Part shown: in pieces, positions 45,548 through 58,910 of the stretch
Numbering within the stretch: the first letter of the stretch is position 1
Layout: each line of letters begins with the position of its first letter
Origin: Podospora pseudoanserina
Taxonomy: Eukaryota; Ascomycota; Sordariomycetes; Sordariales; Podosporaceae
Length of the DNA stretch: 64,000 bases
Assembly: GCF_035222485.1 (NCBI RefSeq)
Contig: NC_085923.1
Span: 1,984,001-2,048,000, forward strand
Reading direction: 5' to 3'
Made by a program: the position numbers and the translations under genes
The notes under the pieces: generated by a model
What the model saw: the letters and a program-made list of their open reading frames with translations, nothing else
What the model was told of the DNA's origin: nothing
Database searches by the model: none

Positions 45548-47548
45548 ATGTCGAAAGTCATTCGCAGCGTCAAGAATGTCACCAAGGGTTATTCCAGCGT
45601 CCAGGTCAAGGTGCGCGAAGGTGGGTTCCCTCTTCCCTCGTCAACGTCGTCCCAAACTGCGCCGTATCATGCGCGCAAATCGAACCCGGCCCGTTAACTA
45701 ATCTTCCGGCAATGCAGCGACCAGCAATGACCCATGGGGACCGACAGGAACACAGATGAGCGAGATCGCTCAGTTGACGTACAATTCGTGAGTGCATACG
45801 CAACCTCACCGGTGCCGGCCGCTGGCTGTGCTAGCACAAGGTGTCTCCAACCACCACTTTTGCTGACACAACCCCCGACAGGTCGACCGAGTTTTACGAA
45901 ATTATGGACATGCTCGACAAGCGGCTCAATGATAAGGGCAAGAACTGGCGACACGTGCTCAAGGCGCTCAAGGTTATGGACTATTGCCTGCACGAGGGCT
46001 CCGAGCTGGTTGTGACGTGGGCCAAGCAGAATATCTTTATCATCAAGACGCTGCGCGAGTTTATCTACATTGATGAGGAGGGCAAGGATGTAGGAGCGAA
46101 TGGTGGGTGGCTTTGGAAATGTTTCTGTCGTTTTTGCCGGGGATGGGTTGGCTGACTGACGTTGATTTTGGATAGTTCGCATTGCCGCAAAGGAGCTGTC
46201 TGCGCTGATCGCTGACGAGGAGAGACTGAGAGCCGAGCGAGCCGATAGGAGGATCTGGAAGTCTCGTGTCAATGGCCTCGAGGAATACGCCCCCCAGCAG
46301 AGCAGGGAAGAGCGGCAACCCCGCCGCGAGCGACGACAGCCGACCGATGAGGAGGACACCGAGTACAGGCTGGCGATCGAGGCCAGCAAGGCCCAAGAGG
46401 AGGAGGATAGGAAAAAGCGCGAGAGCCGGAACGTGGATGAGGACGATGACGATCTGGCCAAGGCGATCAAGCTCAGCAAGGAGGAAGAGGAAAGACGGCG
46501 ACGGGAACTGGAGTCGACCAATGCTGCCGCTCTGTTTGATGACGCACCGACGCCAACGGCTCAGCCTCAGTTCACCGGGTTCAACCAGGGCTATCAGCAG
46601 GGGAGCGCGGTTGACTTTTTTGCCAACCCGATTGATCAGAGCCAGATGCAGATGCAGCCAACGGGCTATGTACAGAACGCGTTTACCGGGTACGGGGTTC
46701 AGCAGCCGCAGCCAACTGGCTATCAGAATGGCTTCCAGAACGGGTTTGGCCAGCAGCCAAATGCTTTTGACCCGTACGGTCAACAACAGCAGCAACAGCA
46801 GGCTTTCCAGCCCCAGCCGACGGGTTACAACCCTTACCTTCAGCAGCAACAGCAGCAGCCGTTCCAGCAGCAGCAAACATCCCAGCAGTTTCTGACACCA
46901 CAGGTTCAAGAGAACACTCTCCAACCAGGTAGCAATAACCCCTGGGCCAGCAACCACAGCACCGGTCTTCAGGCCATGAAGCCCACGCCCACAGGTTCAA
47001 ACAACCCCTTTGCCCAGCGACCATCCTCCGCATTCAAGGCCACCTCCTCGCTGGGTAGCCTCCCAGAGCAAAAGACGCTCTCAACCTTTAGCTCCTTCAC
47101 ATCGCAGCCAGCATCGCAGTCCCAGCCTCAGTTCCAGTCTCAGCCCTCGTTCCAACTGCAGCCACCTCAGCAGCAGCAGCAGCAGCAGCCCCAGAGGGAG
47201 ATGACGGAGCACGAGGCGAGACTGAACGCGCTATTGAGTACGGGCGAGGGTTTGGATACGTTTGGTAACACGGGTAACCTGAGGATTCCGGCGCAGCATA
47301 CGGCTCCGGGGGTGTTTGTTAACAGTGCGGGGGCTGGGTTGGGAAGGATGACGGCTGATCAGACGGGGAGTAATCCGTTCTTGAGGCAGCAGTTCACGGG
47401 GATGCCGACGGTTAGTTATGGTGGTGGGGGACAGCAGCAGCAGACGGGGCCTGGGGCGTTTGGTGGGGTGGGGGGTGGGGCGAACAACCCTTTTGCGCAG
47501 AGGAGTGGAGGACAGCAACAGCAGCAGGGGGATTTGATTCAGTTTTAA
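45548..47548 (+). CDS. Epsin (Ent1/2-like) endocytic adaptor
   Basis: Adaptor linking PtdIns(4,5)P2 membranes, ubiquitinated cargo, EH-domain proteins and clathrin in endocytosis. Exons 45548-45620, 45718-45787, 45882-46102 and 46176-47548 give 578 residues. The ENTH domain occupies about 1-145 (MSKVIRSVKNVTKGYSS, TEFYEIMDMLDKRLND, KNWRHVLKALKVMDY). Two ubiquitin-interacting motifs follow: EYRLAIEASKAQEEE and DDLAKAIKLSKEEEE. The rest is Q-rich with PTGY repeats, three NPF motifs (NPFAQR, NPFLRQ, NPFAQRS) and a terminal DLIQF that resembles a clathrin box at the very C-terminus, as in yeast Ent1. All motifs of the family are present. Confidence 0.95.
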
Positions 47549-49398
47549 GGGTGGTGAAGAGGGGGTAGAAGGGAAAGAATGAAGAGTCTGAAGAGTGAGG
47601 ATGATGAGAGAGAAGCAAGGGGAGGGTGGAGTAATTGGGGTGGGGGGCGGTTGAGTATAGTTTCGATGGGGACGGTATTTGTTAGGTTGGTTTTGGTGGG
47701 TTTGAGGGAACAGAAAAGAGGAGTGGGAAAGGGGTAGGGTAGGGGTTGGAAGAAAGAAGTTTGAGAGTTGTGGATGTTTGATGTGGATGTTGACGTGGTG
47801 AAGTGGTGGTGGTGGTGATGGGTGGATTGATTTACTTAGGCAACCTATTTTTTTTGTCCTTTTCTTTTTCTTCTTCTTCTATCATTCGGAACATTGAGCT
47901 TCAGATTTTGAGTGTTTGTGTGATACAAATGGTGGTGTTTTCGTGTCTTGTGTGAAGTTTATCGTGATGTAAAGGTATAGGCAGGTAGGTCAAAAGTCCA
48001 TGTTAGAAAGTTTGGTTGGACGGCTCTGTTGTGTCAAGGCTGGTTGGCTTTGAAAGGGCAGTAAGAGGGAGAGTAATGTGATATGTGAGAGAGGTGGAAT
48101 ATGGATATGTTGAAAAGTGAAGGGTGACAACCATATATATTTATAGCAGAGACCCCAGACTTGAAAGAGGTTGTAACACGTCTTGAGGTGGGCTGTTTTA
48201 TTGTACATGGACAAGTCTCATATTATTTTGGTCACTGCCCGATTTCACAACGAACCTACCTATTTCACACTGAGTTGTCAACTGAGAGGTGTGGAATTAT
48301 GACATGCTTTACGAAAAGACAGTAGACAAACGGAACAAAGGCCTGGTGTGTCTGGGGGATTTATAGTCTTTCCTGGAAGCAGGCAGCTGTGTGATTCATC
48401 AGGGGTAAAGGTCTAAAACTGGGAAATAGCAAGGTGTCCAATAATTTTGCTGGGAACGGTCTATGATTTGCAGTTGTCAAGTGCGTCAAGTACGTCAAGC
48501 TTGCAAGGCAGACTTATAGAATTACTAAGCTGTAGCCTGTGGGCCAATCAGAGGGGGAATTTGGGCGTTGGCTGGCAGGTTGGGCTGGCACGTGAGGGAT
48601 TTGAGGATGATGGCTGATGAACTTAAAAGCGAGCGGTCGGAGGAGAGGAGCCATAAATATGTAGGGGGAGAGACTGCGCTGGTGTTCCAGATGTTTTGTT
48701 CTTCAGAGCAAAAAGTTGACCTTGCAAGACCAAACAGGAGCTTGATGCTGCTTGGGTGCTTGATAATTGGTCCGTGTATTCTTCAAAAAAGCTGTGACCC
48801 TGGCCACTCTTTTCGCAGGTGACGCACGGCTCACCCAGGACTCTTCTTTATCTGATTGGTCACTTGAGCTCTTTTTTCGCCCCACCCAAGCATTGGGCTA
48901 GGAAAGAGAAACGGGCCAGGGCCGGAGAGAGAAGAGACAGAGAGGAAATAATAGCGGAACTTTCGCGAGCTTGCCAACTCGATTCTCCATCGCGCCTGTC
49001 ACGACCACAACGAACAAGGGTCAAGGAAAGCAAGGTCGTCCATTTTCTTTACCTTACCTTCCCTCTCTCTATCCCCGAACAGCGCAGGCCAACATCTGAA
49101 ACCTGCCCTTATTTGAACTTTCCTTATATCTCATTGAATTTTATTTTTCTTTTCGGGGGAAAAATAACATCCATCACGTTACGCGCGCAGATCGGGAAGA
49201 CATCAGTCCCTGCCTCGCGATTTTTTTCCCCCGACTTTGTTGTCCAAGATAACCATCTGAGCCGACAACAACGAGGCGGCCAATCATCAACAACATCCGC
49301 TTGCCTCGTCACCGAGCGCGACTGACGACAAACAAGCAACTACATCACCAGCATTTTCGTCTGCCTGCCACTGCGCGACATCGATCATCACCGAGACG
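47549..49398. other. Intergenic region, about 1.85 kb
   Basis: 3' flank of the epsin gene followed by the promoter and probable long leader of the nucleoporin gene. Open frames are short and unrecognised. A T/C-rich stretch lies at about 47850-47885. Confidence 0.4.
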
Positions 49399-52300
49399 AT
49401 GGCGTTCGGCGGTTTTGGCGGCGGCGGCGGCGGCTTCGGCCAGAATAATAACACCACCGGCTCGACGTTCGGCGGCTTTGGTGCTACAAACAACACATCT
49501 TCAGGTACGTGTCAACGACTTTTCAGTTTGTTCGAGGACGACTTTCCATTGCGACATCGATCAACGGTCTCATCGAGCGATCACCACTGCTGCCGACGAT
49601 GAACCTTTTCGAGACCGCGACTGATTACTGACTGATGACCTAGGGTTTGGCACAGGCACAGGCTTTGGAGCAACCAACAATGCTGCCCCCGGCACCACTG
49701 GCGGCAGTCTCTTCGGCGGCGGCGGCGGCGGTACTACTGGCGGGTTTGGGACTAACACCACAGGAGGTGCTTTTGGAGGTGGTGGTTTCGGCGCCGCGAA
49801 GCCAGCATTCGGCACGCCAGCCAGCACAAGCGGTGGAGGCCTTTTTGGGAGCACAACTGCCACCGCCGGCGGCACCGGGTTCGGCTTTGGCAACACTGCC
49901 AACACTGCTGCCACGTCAACACCGTTTGGCGGCGGCGGTGGATCATCACTGTTCGGCGCAGCCAAGCCTGCCACAACCGGCTTTGGCGGGACAAGCACGG
50001 GCTTCGGCGCCGGAGCAACTGGCGGCAGCCTTTTCGGCGGTGGAGGCACAAGCACCACGGGGACCGGCTTCGGTGCGACGACCAACCCCGGGATCGGCAC
50101 CGCGACTGGCGAAGCTCCAGGGACGGCTGTTGTTGCTTTCAACCCCCTGGTAGAAAAGGAGCCCAACAATGTGTCTCAGAGCAACTCATTCCAGAACGTA
50201 TGCTTCATGGACGCCTACAAGCGCTGGTCTCCTGAGGAGCTTAGATTGGTCGACTACAACCAGGGTCGGAAATCTGGAGGGGCTACCGGGTCGACGTTTG
50301 GAAGCACCAACTTTGGAGGCTTTGGCGCTACCGGGACAACAACAACTAATACTGGCTTCGGCGGCGGTGCCACCACGGGATCAAGCTTGTTTGGTGGCGG
50401 TGGAACAAGCGGAGGATTCGGAGCAGCAACAACTACTCCAGCTGCCAATACCGGTGGCTTCGGCGGCAGCAGTCTCTTCGGTGCTAAGCCTGCAACAGCA
50501 ACCACTGGCATGTTTGGAGGCACCCCCGCGCAGCCTGCCGCTACGGGTGGCAGTCTCTTTGGAGGTGGTGGAGGTGGTTTTGGCACCACGGGAACAACTA
50601 CTGGTGGCTTCGGCGGTGGAGCTGCCACGACCGGTACTAGTCTCTTCGGCACCAACACCGCAACTGCCGCGAAACCCGCCTCCGGCTTCAGCTTTGGAAC
50701 CGGTGGCACTGCGACTACTAATACCGGCTTTGGAGGCACCGGCACTGCTGGCACCGGCACTGGACTCTTTGGAGCCGCTACACAACAACCTGCCGCAACC
50801 GGCGGCGGGCTTTTCGGCACTCAGCAACAACAGCAACCTGCCACGTCGGGCTTTGGCGGCTTTGGCCAAACCGCGGCCCAACCCGCTGCCACAGGAGGTA
50901 TATTTGGAACCGCACCAGCCAAGCCTGCCACTGGTCTGTTTGGAACTGCCACCACAACCGCTCAACCGGCGACGGGCGGCTCTTTGTTCGGTGCGACTGG
51001 AACGACAACAAACACAGGATTCGGCGGAGCTGCCGCCCAGCCCGCAGCGGGTGGGGGTCTCTTCGGGGCGAAGCCGGCAACTGGCGGGCTCTTCGGTACA
51101 ACCACGACGCCTGCCGCGACCGGCGGTGGTCTCTTCGGGAATGCTCAGCAACAGCCTGCTGCCACAGGATTCGGCGCCGGCCTGGGCCAGAATAACCAGC
51201 AAAAGCCTCTTTTTGGCAACACCACCACTGGTGGCGGTCTCTTTAGCCAGCCGGCACAACAGCAGGGCGGTTCGCTATTCGGCGCTTCTCAGACGCAGCC
51301 CCAGCTCGGCTTGGGCAACTCTCTGCTTGGTGCTTCCCAACAACAGCAGCAGCAGCAGGGTTTGTCGACTAGCATCAATGACCTTTCCGCTTATGGTGCC
51401 GCTACTTTGTTCTCGGGTCTCAGTGATGACAAGATCGTCAATCCTGGGCCCCTGGCCACTCCTCTAGGTGGTAAGCCCAAGGTTAAGAGCCGGTCGATTT
51501 TGCCCATGTACAAGCTCAGCCCCGCGAACGCTTCCCGCTTCGTCACCCCGCAGAAGAGAGGCTACGGTTTTTCGTACAGCGCCTATGGGTCGCCTGCTAC
51601 GCCTTCCAGCATCTCGAGCACCCCCGGCGGCTTTGGACAGAGTCTTTTGGCCAGCAGTGTCAACCGTGGTTTGAGCAAGAGCATTTCTGCCAGCAACCTG
51701 CGTCGCAGCTTCAACGTTGAAGATAGTATCCTGCAGCCAGGTGCCTTCTCGGCCAACTCGAGCATGCGTCTTCTTGGCAGCGCTAGCAGCAACAAGAAGC
51801 TGATCATCAATAAGGACATGCGGAGCGATCTGTTCAGTAGCAGTGATAAGAAGCAAGCTCAGGAAGATGCAAGCGGTGCTCGCAAGTTGGCCAAGCGAGT
51901 GAGCTTCGATACCAGCACAGCTGATAGTCCCAGCAACGACGAGGTCGCTGCGATTACGGATGGCAGCGAGAATGATCTTGGCTATCTCAGGCCTTCCATT
52001 CGTTCCACCAACAACGGCGCCAACGGCAGCAAGGCTTCTCCGGCCTCTGCCGCTCCTGAGATGACACAAGTCAAGGGCAATGAGCTTGCCATCGTCCATG
52101 AGGAAGAATCTCCTGCCGCCGCTCGGGTTACGCTTGCTGCCAAAGCTCCCGCCTCCTCATCCGCTGGTTCTGATGAGGCTGGTGAGTATTGGATGAGCCC
52201 GTCGCTCGAGGACATCCGTGCCATGAACAGGACGCAGCGCCAAAAGGTTGTTGACTTTACTGTTGGTCGCGTCCACGTGGGTAATGTCCAGTTCAAGGTT

Positions 52301-55166
52301 CCTGTCGATCTCAGCAACATCAACGTGGATGAGATCATTGACAACATCGTCATCCTGGTTCCCCGCTCAGCCACCGTGTACCCGGTTGCGGCCAAGAAGC
52401 CGCCCGTTGGCAAGGGCCTGAACGTTCCTGCGTTGATCTCGCTCGAGCATTCATGGCCCCGTGGTGGCAGGGACGTCAGTGGCCGCCGTCTTGAAAAGCA
52501 CATTCAGAAGCTCAAGGCTATCCCCGACACGACTTTTGAAGACTACGACCCGGAGACTGGCGTCTGGCAGTTTTCTGTAGAACACTTCACTACCTATGGT
52601 CTGGATGATGATGACTCCGACGATGAAGAGTTTGAGGAGGAAGCCATCCAGCCTATGCAAGCTGCCAAGCGTGCTCAGCACGTTGAACAGATCCCGAGCC
52701 CAGTTGTCGAGGCCTCGTCCACGTCGCCTGTTGACCCCGATGACACCTTTGAGTTCAAGCGCAGCCGCCGCACTCTGCCTGGCGCCTTCGACGACGATGA
52801 AGCCGCCATGTTCGATGAAGAAGAGGACTCTGATGTCTCTCACCAGGGTACGCCACCTCATGAGCCCCTGGACGCTGACACCCCTATACCATCACGGGAG
52901 TGGCCTGAAGATGAAAGCATGGCTGACGGACCCGATGACTTCCAGCTCGAAGCCTATGACGACTCGTACGAACAAGGGTCGGTCGACGGCGCCCAGGATG
53001 AGTTCCAGCTCTCCCGTTACGACGACAACGCTGAGCGACTCCCTGCTGGCATTGTGAGAGCACGGATGCGGGCGCTCAAGAAGTCGACAGCCCCGAGCAA
53101 GATTGAGGTGGCCGGTGGTGATGATTGGACTCAGATTTTGCAGGCGAGCGTGCGGGCGCCCAGGACGGTGGATCGGGCCACGCTTCGGGAACTCAACGAG
53201 ACGGGGGCGGTTTGGGATATGAAGGATCGAGGGAGCCCGGCGCCCAAGGACGTGGCGGTGAATAATAACGACGACGGGTTTGCGACCAGTCTGGACTTGA
53301 TGAAGTCGCTGTTTCAGCAAACGAAAGGCGGGCCGACTCAGTCCTCGCAGGCATCGCCCGCGAAGGGGTTCGTGAAGGTCGGTCTCCCGCTTGTCTCCTA
53401 GTTTTTCTTTTTTGCACACAACACACACACACACACACATTCTTTGTCTCACTACCCAAAAATTGCATCAACACCCGGTTTTGTAATTCTACGTATAATG
53501 AATTGAAACATTTTCTGACATTTTTTTTCTTGTGTTACAGTGGCCATACCAGACGCGTTCCAAGGTTGAAGACGACGAGACTCAGTCGGTCCCTCGTCCC
53601 ACTTGGGGCCCTGACGGGGTTCTCGTGACGGCTCACGACGGCGAGGCCAGCCTGCAGGCTGTTGACGGCACGATCACTCCTGGTGGGGAGGCGCAGGTCA
53701 ACCCCAAGATTCTGGCTCAGCTTCAGCAGTATATCGATAGCGTTTCTGGCTATCAGGGAGATTCGGGCCCGGAGTTTAAGAAGGTGGCGCAGGGTGATGC
53801 CGTTTGGGAGCTGGCGTCGCTGCTTTTTGACGAGAACGGTGTTGGACTGACTGGTTTCTGGCGGCAACTGGTGCTGGAATCGACTAAGACTGCGCTTGCG
53901 AGGGCTGAGTCGCCGGAGGAGAAGGCCATCATTTGTTTGGCTGGGAATTTGGTCCCGGAGGCGTGTGCGCAGCTTGTCAAGGGGAGGGATATGAGACTTG
54001 CTGTGCTGGTTGCTGGGGTCGGGAGTCAGCAGGCGGATATCAAGGCTCAGTTGAGAGACTGGAGGGAGTCGAATGTTCTCTCTGAGATTTCCGAGCCCGT
54101 CCGCGCGGTTTATGAACTTCTGGCCGGCAATGCCTGTGTTTGTGACGGGGTCAAGGACGCGCCGATTGAAAGTAGGGTTAGTTCCTTTACCATTTCTCAG
54201 CGGTTCGGGTTGACTTGGGAGCAGGCTTTTGGGCTGAGGCTGTTTTATTCTGCCGCCGAGGACGGGGCGCCGAACGTGAAGGGGGCGATCAAGAGTTTCC
54301 AGATGGATGTTGAGCAGGACAGGGAGCCGGAGCCGGGTAGTCAGATGTGGAGTTTGTTGAAGGCGTTTGCGAACCAGGAGTTTGACTGGAGTGATGGGCG
54401 GTTGGGGTGGTTGATGACGAGGGCTATTCATGCGAGCGGCAAGGTTGGGTTCGGGGAGGATGATGTCGGGAGGCTGGACAGGGCGAGTGTTGGGTTTGCG
54501 GGGGCGTTGACGGGGATGGGGGATTGGGTGCCTGCGGCGTTTGTGCTGCTGCAGCTGAGCGAGAGGGAGGCGAGGGAGAGGGCGGTTAGGGATCACCTTG
54601 GGAGGCACGCCAGTTTTATTGGTGCGCCGAGGAACCCGGGCAGTGCGTTCAGTGCGCTCAAGAAGTTTGGAGTCCCAGAATCATGGATCTGGGAGGCGAA
54701 GGCGCTGGATTATAGGGCCAGGGGAGAAACCCACCAGGAGTTTCTCGCGCTGGTCTGGGCGAAAAACTATGCTGAGGCGAACAGGGCTTTTGTTACAAAG
54801 GTTGGGCCGGATCTGGTTATTGGGAGGGAGTACAAGAAGCTGGCGACGTATGCGCAGCTGCTGTTCAAGGTGAAGAGGAATATTTCGGACTGGGACAGGG
54901 CGGCGGTGGTGTATTTGCTTTACCCCTTGGTTAGGCTGGAGAAGGGGAAGAAGAAGAGCAAACTGGATGAGATGGAGGAGAGGCTGTTTGATGGGTTGGT
55001 TTCGCTGAGGGGGATGGCGAGGGGGGATTTGAGGCAGGAGGCTGCGATTGCGGACATGGCGGAGGAGTTGATTCGGGTTAGGGGGAGGCGAGGCTCTATG
55101 GGTTGCTGCCGAGGGATGTTGCGGGGCGGTATAGGAGGGCGGAGGTGTTGGGGAGATGTGAGTTGA
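49399..55166 (+). CDS. NUP145: Nup145 (Nup98-Nup96) autoproteolytic nucleoporin precursor
   Basis: One precursor gives the mobile FG nucleoporin (Nup145N/Nup98) and the Y-complex scaffold protein (Nup145C/Nup96). Exons 49399-49504, 49644-53377 and 53541-55166 give 1821 residues. FG and GLFG repeats fill most of 1-700, with the Gle2-binding GLEBS segment FQNVCFMDAYKRWSPEELRL from 218. The autoproteolytic domain ends at HFTTYG (His1016, Phe1017, Thr1018); self-cleavage is expected between Phe and Thr. The scaffold half starts near WPYQTRSK and is alpha-helical. The intron-2 donor (AAG|GTCGGT) is weak; a GTGAAG 6 nt upstream is an alternative. The last ~30 residues look out of frame (see findings). 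No promoter signal lies between the halves. Confidence 0.93.
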
Positions 55167-56142
55167 TTTTGTCAGGGAAAATAGGAATGAAGGGAAAAGG
55201 GGGTTTAATTTGGTTTTTTTTTTGTTTTTTTTTTTTGTTTTTGTATTATCAGTAGTGTGTAGGTATTAATGGGATTTTTGTTACTTGGGGAAAAAACGGG
55301 GGGGGGAGCGATATTGGTTTTGTTTGTGAGCATTTGGTGATGAGTAGCGGGTTTACTTTTTGAGGGAGGGGGAAGGGGGTTAGTTAGATTAGTATAGCTA
55401 GCTGAATCAATCAAGGGGGTGGATGATCCTAACTTTTGGTGTGTCTTCTTGTGCTGTGATCCTGTGAGGAATCACCCCTTCCCACAGAATGACAAGCTCG
55501 GTGAAATATAGGGACACAATATATCATGATTGTCAACTTGGGTCTCTTTGCAAAGGGGATAGGCCTCGAAAGATGGTTATAGGCCTTGCAAGACAGTTGA
55601 CATGGCCCGCAAGATGGTCGAGAGGCCTACTGACGTTCCTTTGAGGCATGGTTCGGAATATGGTCTGCCTTGGCTTGCTTTTGCGGTGCCAGTTATTTCA
55701 TCTAGATCGTTGTAACTTGGATGTCGAGGGTGGACAGACAGGCTTGTCGAATACAATTGCAGACATAAAGGTCCCATGTCGACAAGTCCTCTGATGTTTA
55801 TCGATAGGTAGGCAGGCACCTGGTCCAGTGTCTCTCCTAAGGCTTTCCCCACCAGTTGATACACAAATAGTGTGTACGATATTAGAGGAGCTTGCGAGAG
55901 AGCAAGCTCCAGAAGTGATATGCACAACATGCCGATTTTTGAAGCAGAAACATCCTCTCTAGCATGTCCATAAAGGATACTTACCTACCATAGATACCAT
56001 ACAGCCACTCAAACACATGACACAGCAACTCACGCTCTCGACCAAGCCGACTTGTATAGATCAAATCCGTTACTGATATATATACACATACCCCGATTCC
56101 TGAATCGTTCCCCCCATACCCCCGAGCTCTCAACTGGAACAA
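55167..56142. other. Intergenic region between NUP145 and the Git1-like transporter
   Basis: T-tracts near 55212-55240 probably mark the NUP145 3' end. A degenerate repeat array is at 55561-55650. The remainder is 3' flank of the minus-strand transporter. No gene was recognised. Confidence 0.45.
55561..55650. repeat. Degenerate ~21-nt repeat array, about 4 units
   Basis: Units start with AGGCCT or GGCCC and continue like CGAAAGATGGTTAT or TGCAAGACAGTTGACA; starts are 19-23 nt apart. It is related to the array at 4652-4818 and, in inverted orientation, to that at 59291-59362. Confidence 0.55.
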
Positions 56143-57814
56143 TCACTTCCCCTCCTCAACCAAAACCGCCGCCCCATCCTTCCTCAGCCCCAGCTGCCCA
56201 GTATCATACCCATTCTCCTCCAAAAACCCCCTGAACCTCTCATCCTCATCCCTGATCATGTCCTGCTCCACCCTCGGCACCCAAACCCAGCACAGCACCG
56301 CACTCAACACGCACCCCGCGCTCGACACATAAAACGGATACTGGGCCGACAGCACCTCGCTCCCCCCCCCAGCCTTGACAATATACGGAAACACATAGGT
56401 CCCCACAAAAGCCCCCAGCTTCCCAACCGCAGCCGCAACCCCATAATACTGCCCCCTCACCCCCGTAGCACAAGTCTTCGCAGCCAAAACCCCAATATTG
56501 TTCCCCGGCCCCAGCTCCCCCAGGCTCTGAAAGATCCCAAACACCGCCGCAAACCCTCCCACCACCTCCGGCCTCGCCAGATAGGGGTAACAACCCGCCA
56601 TCACAAATCCAACAATCCCCTGGAGCAAAACCCCAACCGCAAGCGCCCTCTTAGGACCCAACAAGTCAGACACCGGAGCGCCCAGCATCGTGCCCGGGAT
56701 GTAAAACAGGTTGATCACCGTGTTCCACCCAAAAACCGTCGTCAGCGGCGCAGAGTCCCCGTCAAAAATGTTCGCCAGGATCGTGCTCGAGTAGATCGAA
56801 AACGAGTACGCCGAAAAGTCGTACAGAAACCAGATAGAACTGACGACAAACATCCTCCAGCCATAAAACCTAAACACAAGCCTGTACGGCGTGCGCGCGT
56901 GCTTCATCGAGTGCTTCTGGAACTCCTCTGGCTCCTTGAGGAAAAACCTCAGGACAAACAGGCTGAGCGGAAACACCACCCCGATCCCGAGACTCGTCCT
57001 CCAAATAACTTCGAGGTTGGTGTTGTGGCACGCGGCTGCCACAAGCCAGGGGACAAAAGCCCCCATCACGAAGCCCTATCCCTTTGTCAGCATCCCCCCC
57101 CCCCCTCTCTCTCTTTTGTTGTAACAGAGGTAAAACTCACCCAGTCAATCATGCTGTTCGTAAACAAAATGAACCACATATTCCTCGTCCCCTTCCTCAG
57201 CTCCCCCGACGACTCGGCCGCCGCGACGCTTCCCGCAGGGTACTCCCCCCCGATCCCGATCCCGACAAAAAACCTCCACGCCGTCAGCACGTTGAACATG
57301 CCCACCGCATCCCCTTTGTAGTAACTCCCCGTGCTCAACGCCGTGAACAAGATCAGGATCAACGTCGACAGCAACAGTGAGTTTGTCCTCGACCACTTAT
57401 CACTCAGATACCCAAACAGCAACTGCCCCACCACCGTTCCGGCAAAGGCGATGGCGCTGAGGTAGGATTTGGCTGTGGAGGTGGACCAGAGGGGGCCGTA
57501 CTGGATTGCGAGGACGGTTATGACGGAGCCGATCACCTTTTCCCTTGCGGGTTAGTAACTGACTGGTGGGGAAAGGTAGGGAAAGGGGGAGAGGTTACGT
57601 TGTTGATATACCCGTCAGAAAACAACCCTGCTCCGCAGGCGACGACGGGGAGGAGCTTTTGCCAGAGCGTTTTGTCATTTGGAGCTTCACTGCTGCTGGC
57701 AGCGAGGGGATTCTCGTTTTGGGTATGAGTCGGTGGGCTTGACGAGGAGAGGGGGACTTTCGGAGGAGGGTTTTGGTCCGAGCTGGCGCCCGAGTCGGCG
57801 CTTTCTTCCTTCAT
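56143..57814 (-). CDS. MFS transporter, Git1-like (glycerophosphodiester) family
   Basis: Proton-coupled major facilitator of the Git1 group, which imports glycerophosphoinositol or glycerophosphocholine as phosphate sources; phosphate transporters are close relatives. Exons 57814-57599, 57536-57141 and 57075-56143 (introns 62 and 65 nt) give 514 residues with about 12 membrane segments. Diagnostic segments are GLFSDGYINNVIGSV, GQLLFGYLSDKWSR, WRFFVGIGIGGEYPAGS, SGELRKGTRNMWFILFTN and FYGWRMFVVSSIWFLYDFSAYSF. The N-terminal 55 residues are polar and cytosolic. The substrate is inferred from the family; regulation by phosphate is a family trait not visible here. Confidence 0.88.
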
Positions 57815-58778
57815 TCTTTCTCTGCGTTCTCGATCGGGAATTGGCTTTGGGGACGGAGAAGAAGAAGTGAAGGATGAAAAAAAGAAGAAAAAAACTGAAT
57901 GAAAAAGGGGGAAAGTGGGAGAGCGCTGCGACGTTGCTGCACGCCGGCCAGCCGAACGGTCGGCGTGGCTTGTGAGCTTCCGGTGTGATGGGCCGCGGAG
58001 GCTGAAAGGCCCTTGACTTACGCTAGGGTAGGTTAGATGGTTGTCAGTCAGATGAGGGTGTGTTGTTAGAATAATAAAATATATAAAAAGATTGATTCGG
58101 TGTATATGAGCGCGGACTCACCTACGTAATAAACGTGTGCTGAGTCGAAAGGTCAACTTGGGAAAGTCGAGTCAACAGAATCGAGAATGGGCTGTGATGT
58201 AGAACTCGGTGAGAATAACGGTAGCTAAGGTTAGGAGAAGCCACGGGAGTTGCTTGGTTAAGCTGGGGGGCTGTCGTGCCAGTGGGCTGCAAGTGGCAGA
58301 GAATGCATGAGGCAGGAGCGGTGGAAGGGAGCACGTATTCTCCCTCAGTTTAGATAGGACACGTTGCTTGGAAAGAAAGTGTCTAAAAGATAAAACTAAT
58401 GAGTCTCTCATATTTGGTAGGCGTGTTATTTGATTCTGTTCAAGGTTGAGGCGCTCCCCCCCTCCAGAGTATACCTCTCTCTGACCGTGCTGCCCTCAAT
58501 AAGCACAGGTTTTTTTTATACCTTGTCTTTCCAACATTATATCCGATACCGACACCCTTGCTTGTGTCCCATGTCTCGCTCTCTCCGCTAATCGGCGGTG
58601 TGTTTCTGGTGTTGCTCTACATGATGCTTGCCTTCGAGATGTTGAAGGAAAGCAGGTGACGTCGGGGTCACATGCGCTAATAGAAAGCTCGGGGGTAAAG
58701 CAAGCTTTGCGAGTCAAACGGCCCGCAGCACCGTCCGCCTCGGCATGCATCCCGGCATTTGATTGCTCTATTAAAGAT

Positions 58779-58848
58779 GGTCTTTAACACAAACCAACAG
58801 ACAGGCCTCAAACACAAACCAATAGGGCCTTCATGATGGTGACAATGT
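58779..58848. repeat. Degenerate ~22-nt repeat patch, about 3 units
   Basis: The units TCTTTAACACAAACCAACAG, AGGCCTCAAACACAAACC and GGGCCTTCATGATGGTGACAA align with the array at 4652-4818, including the shared end GGTGACAAT followed by a CACATG. Confidence 0.55.
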
Positions 58849-58910
58849 ACTGCACATGTACCTAAACAGCTGAGAGACTCTGGGTGGGAGGTGGGGGGAC
58901 AGGCTGACTA

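Noticed and set aside
50169-51467. 432-codon open frame overlapping NUP145
   Set aside because: Other-frame reading of the FG-repeat region; the repeats give long open shadows in several frames.
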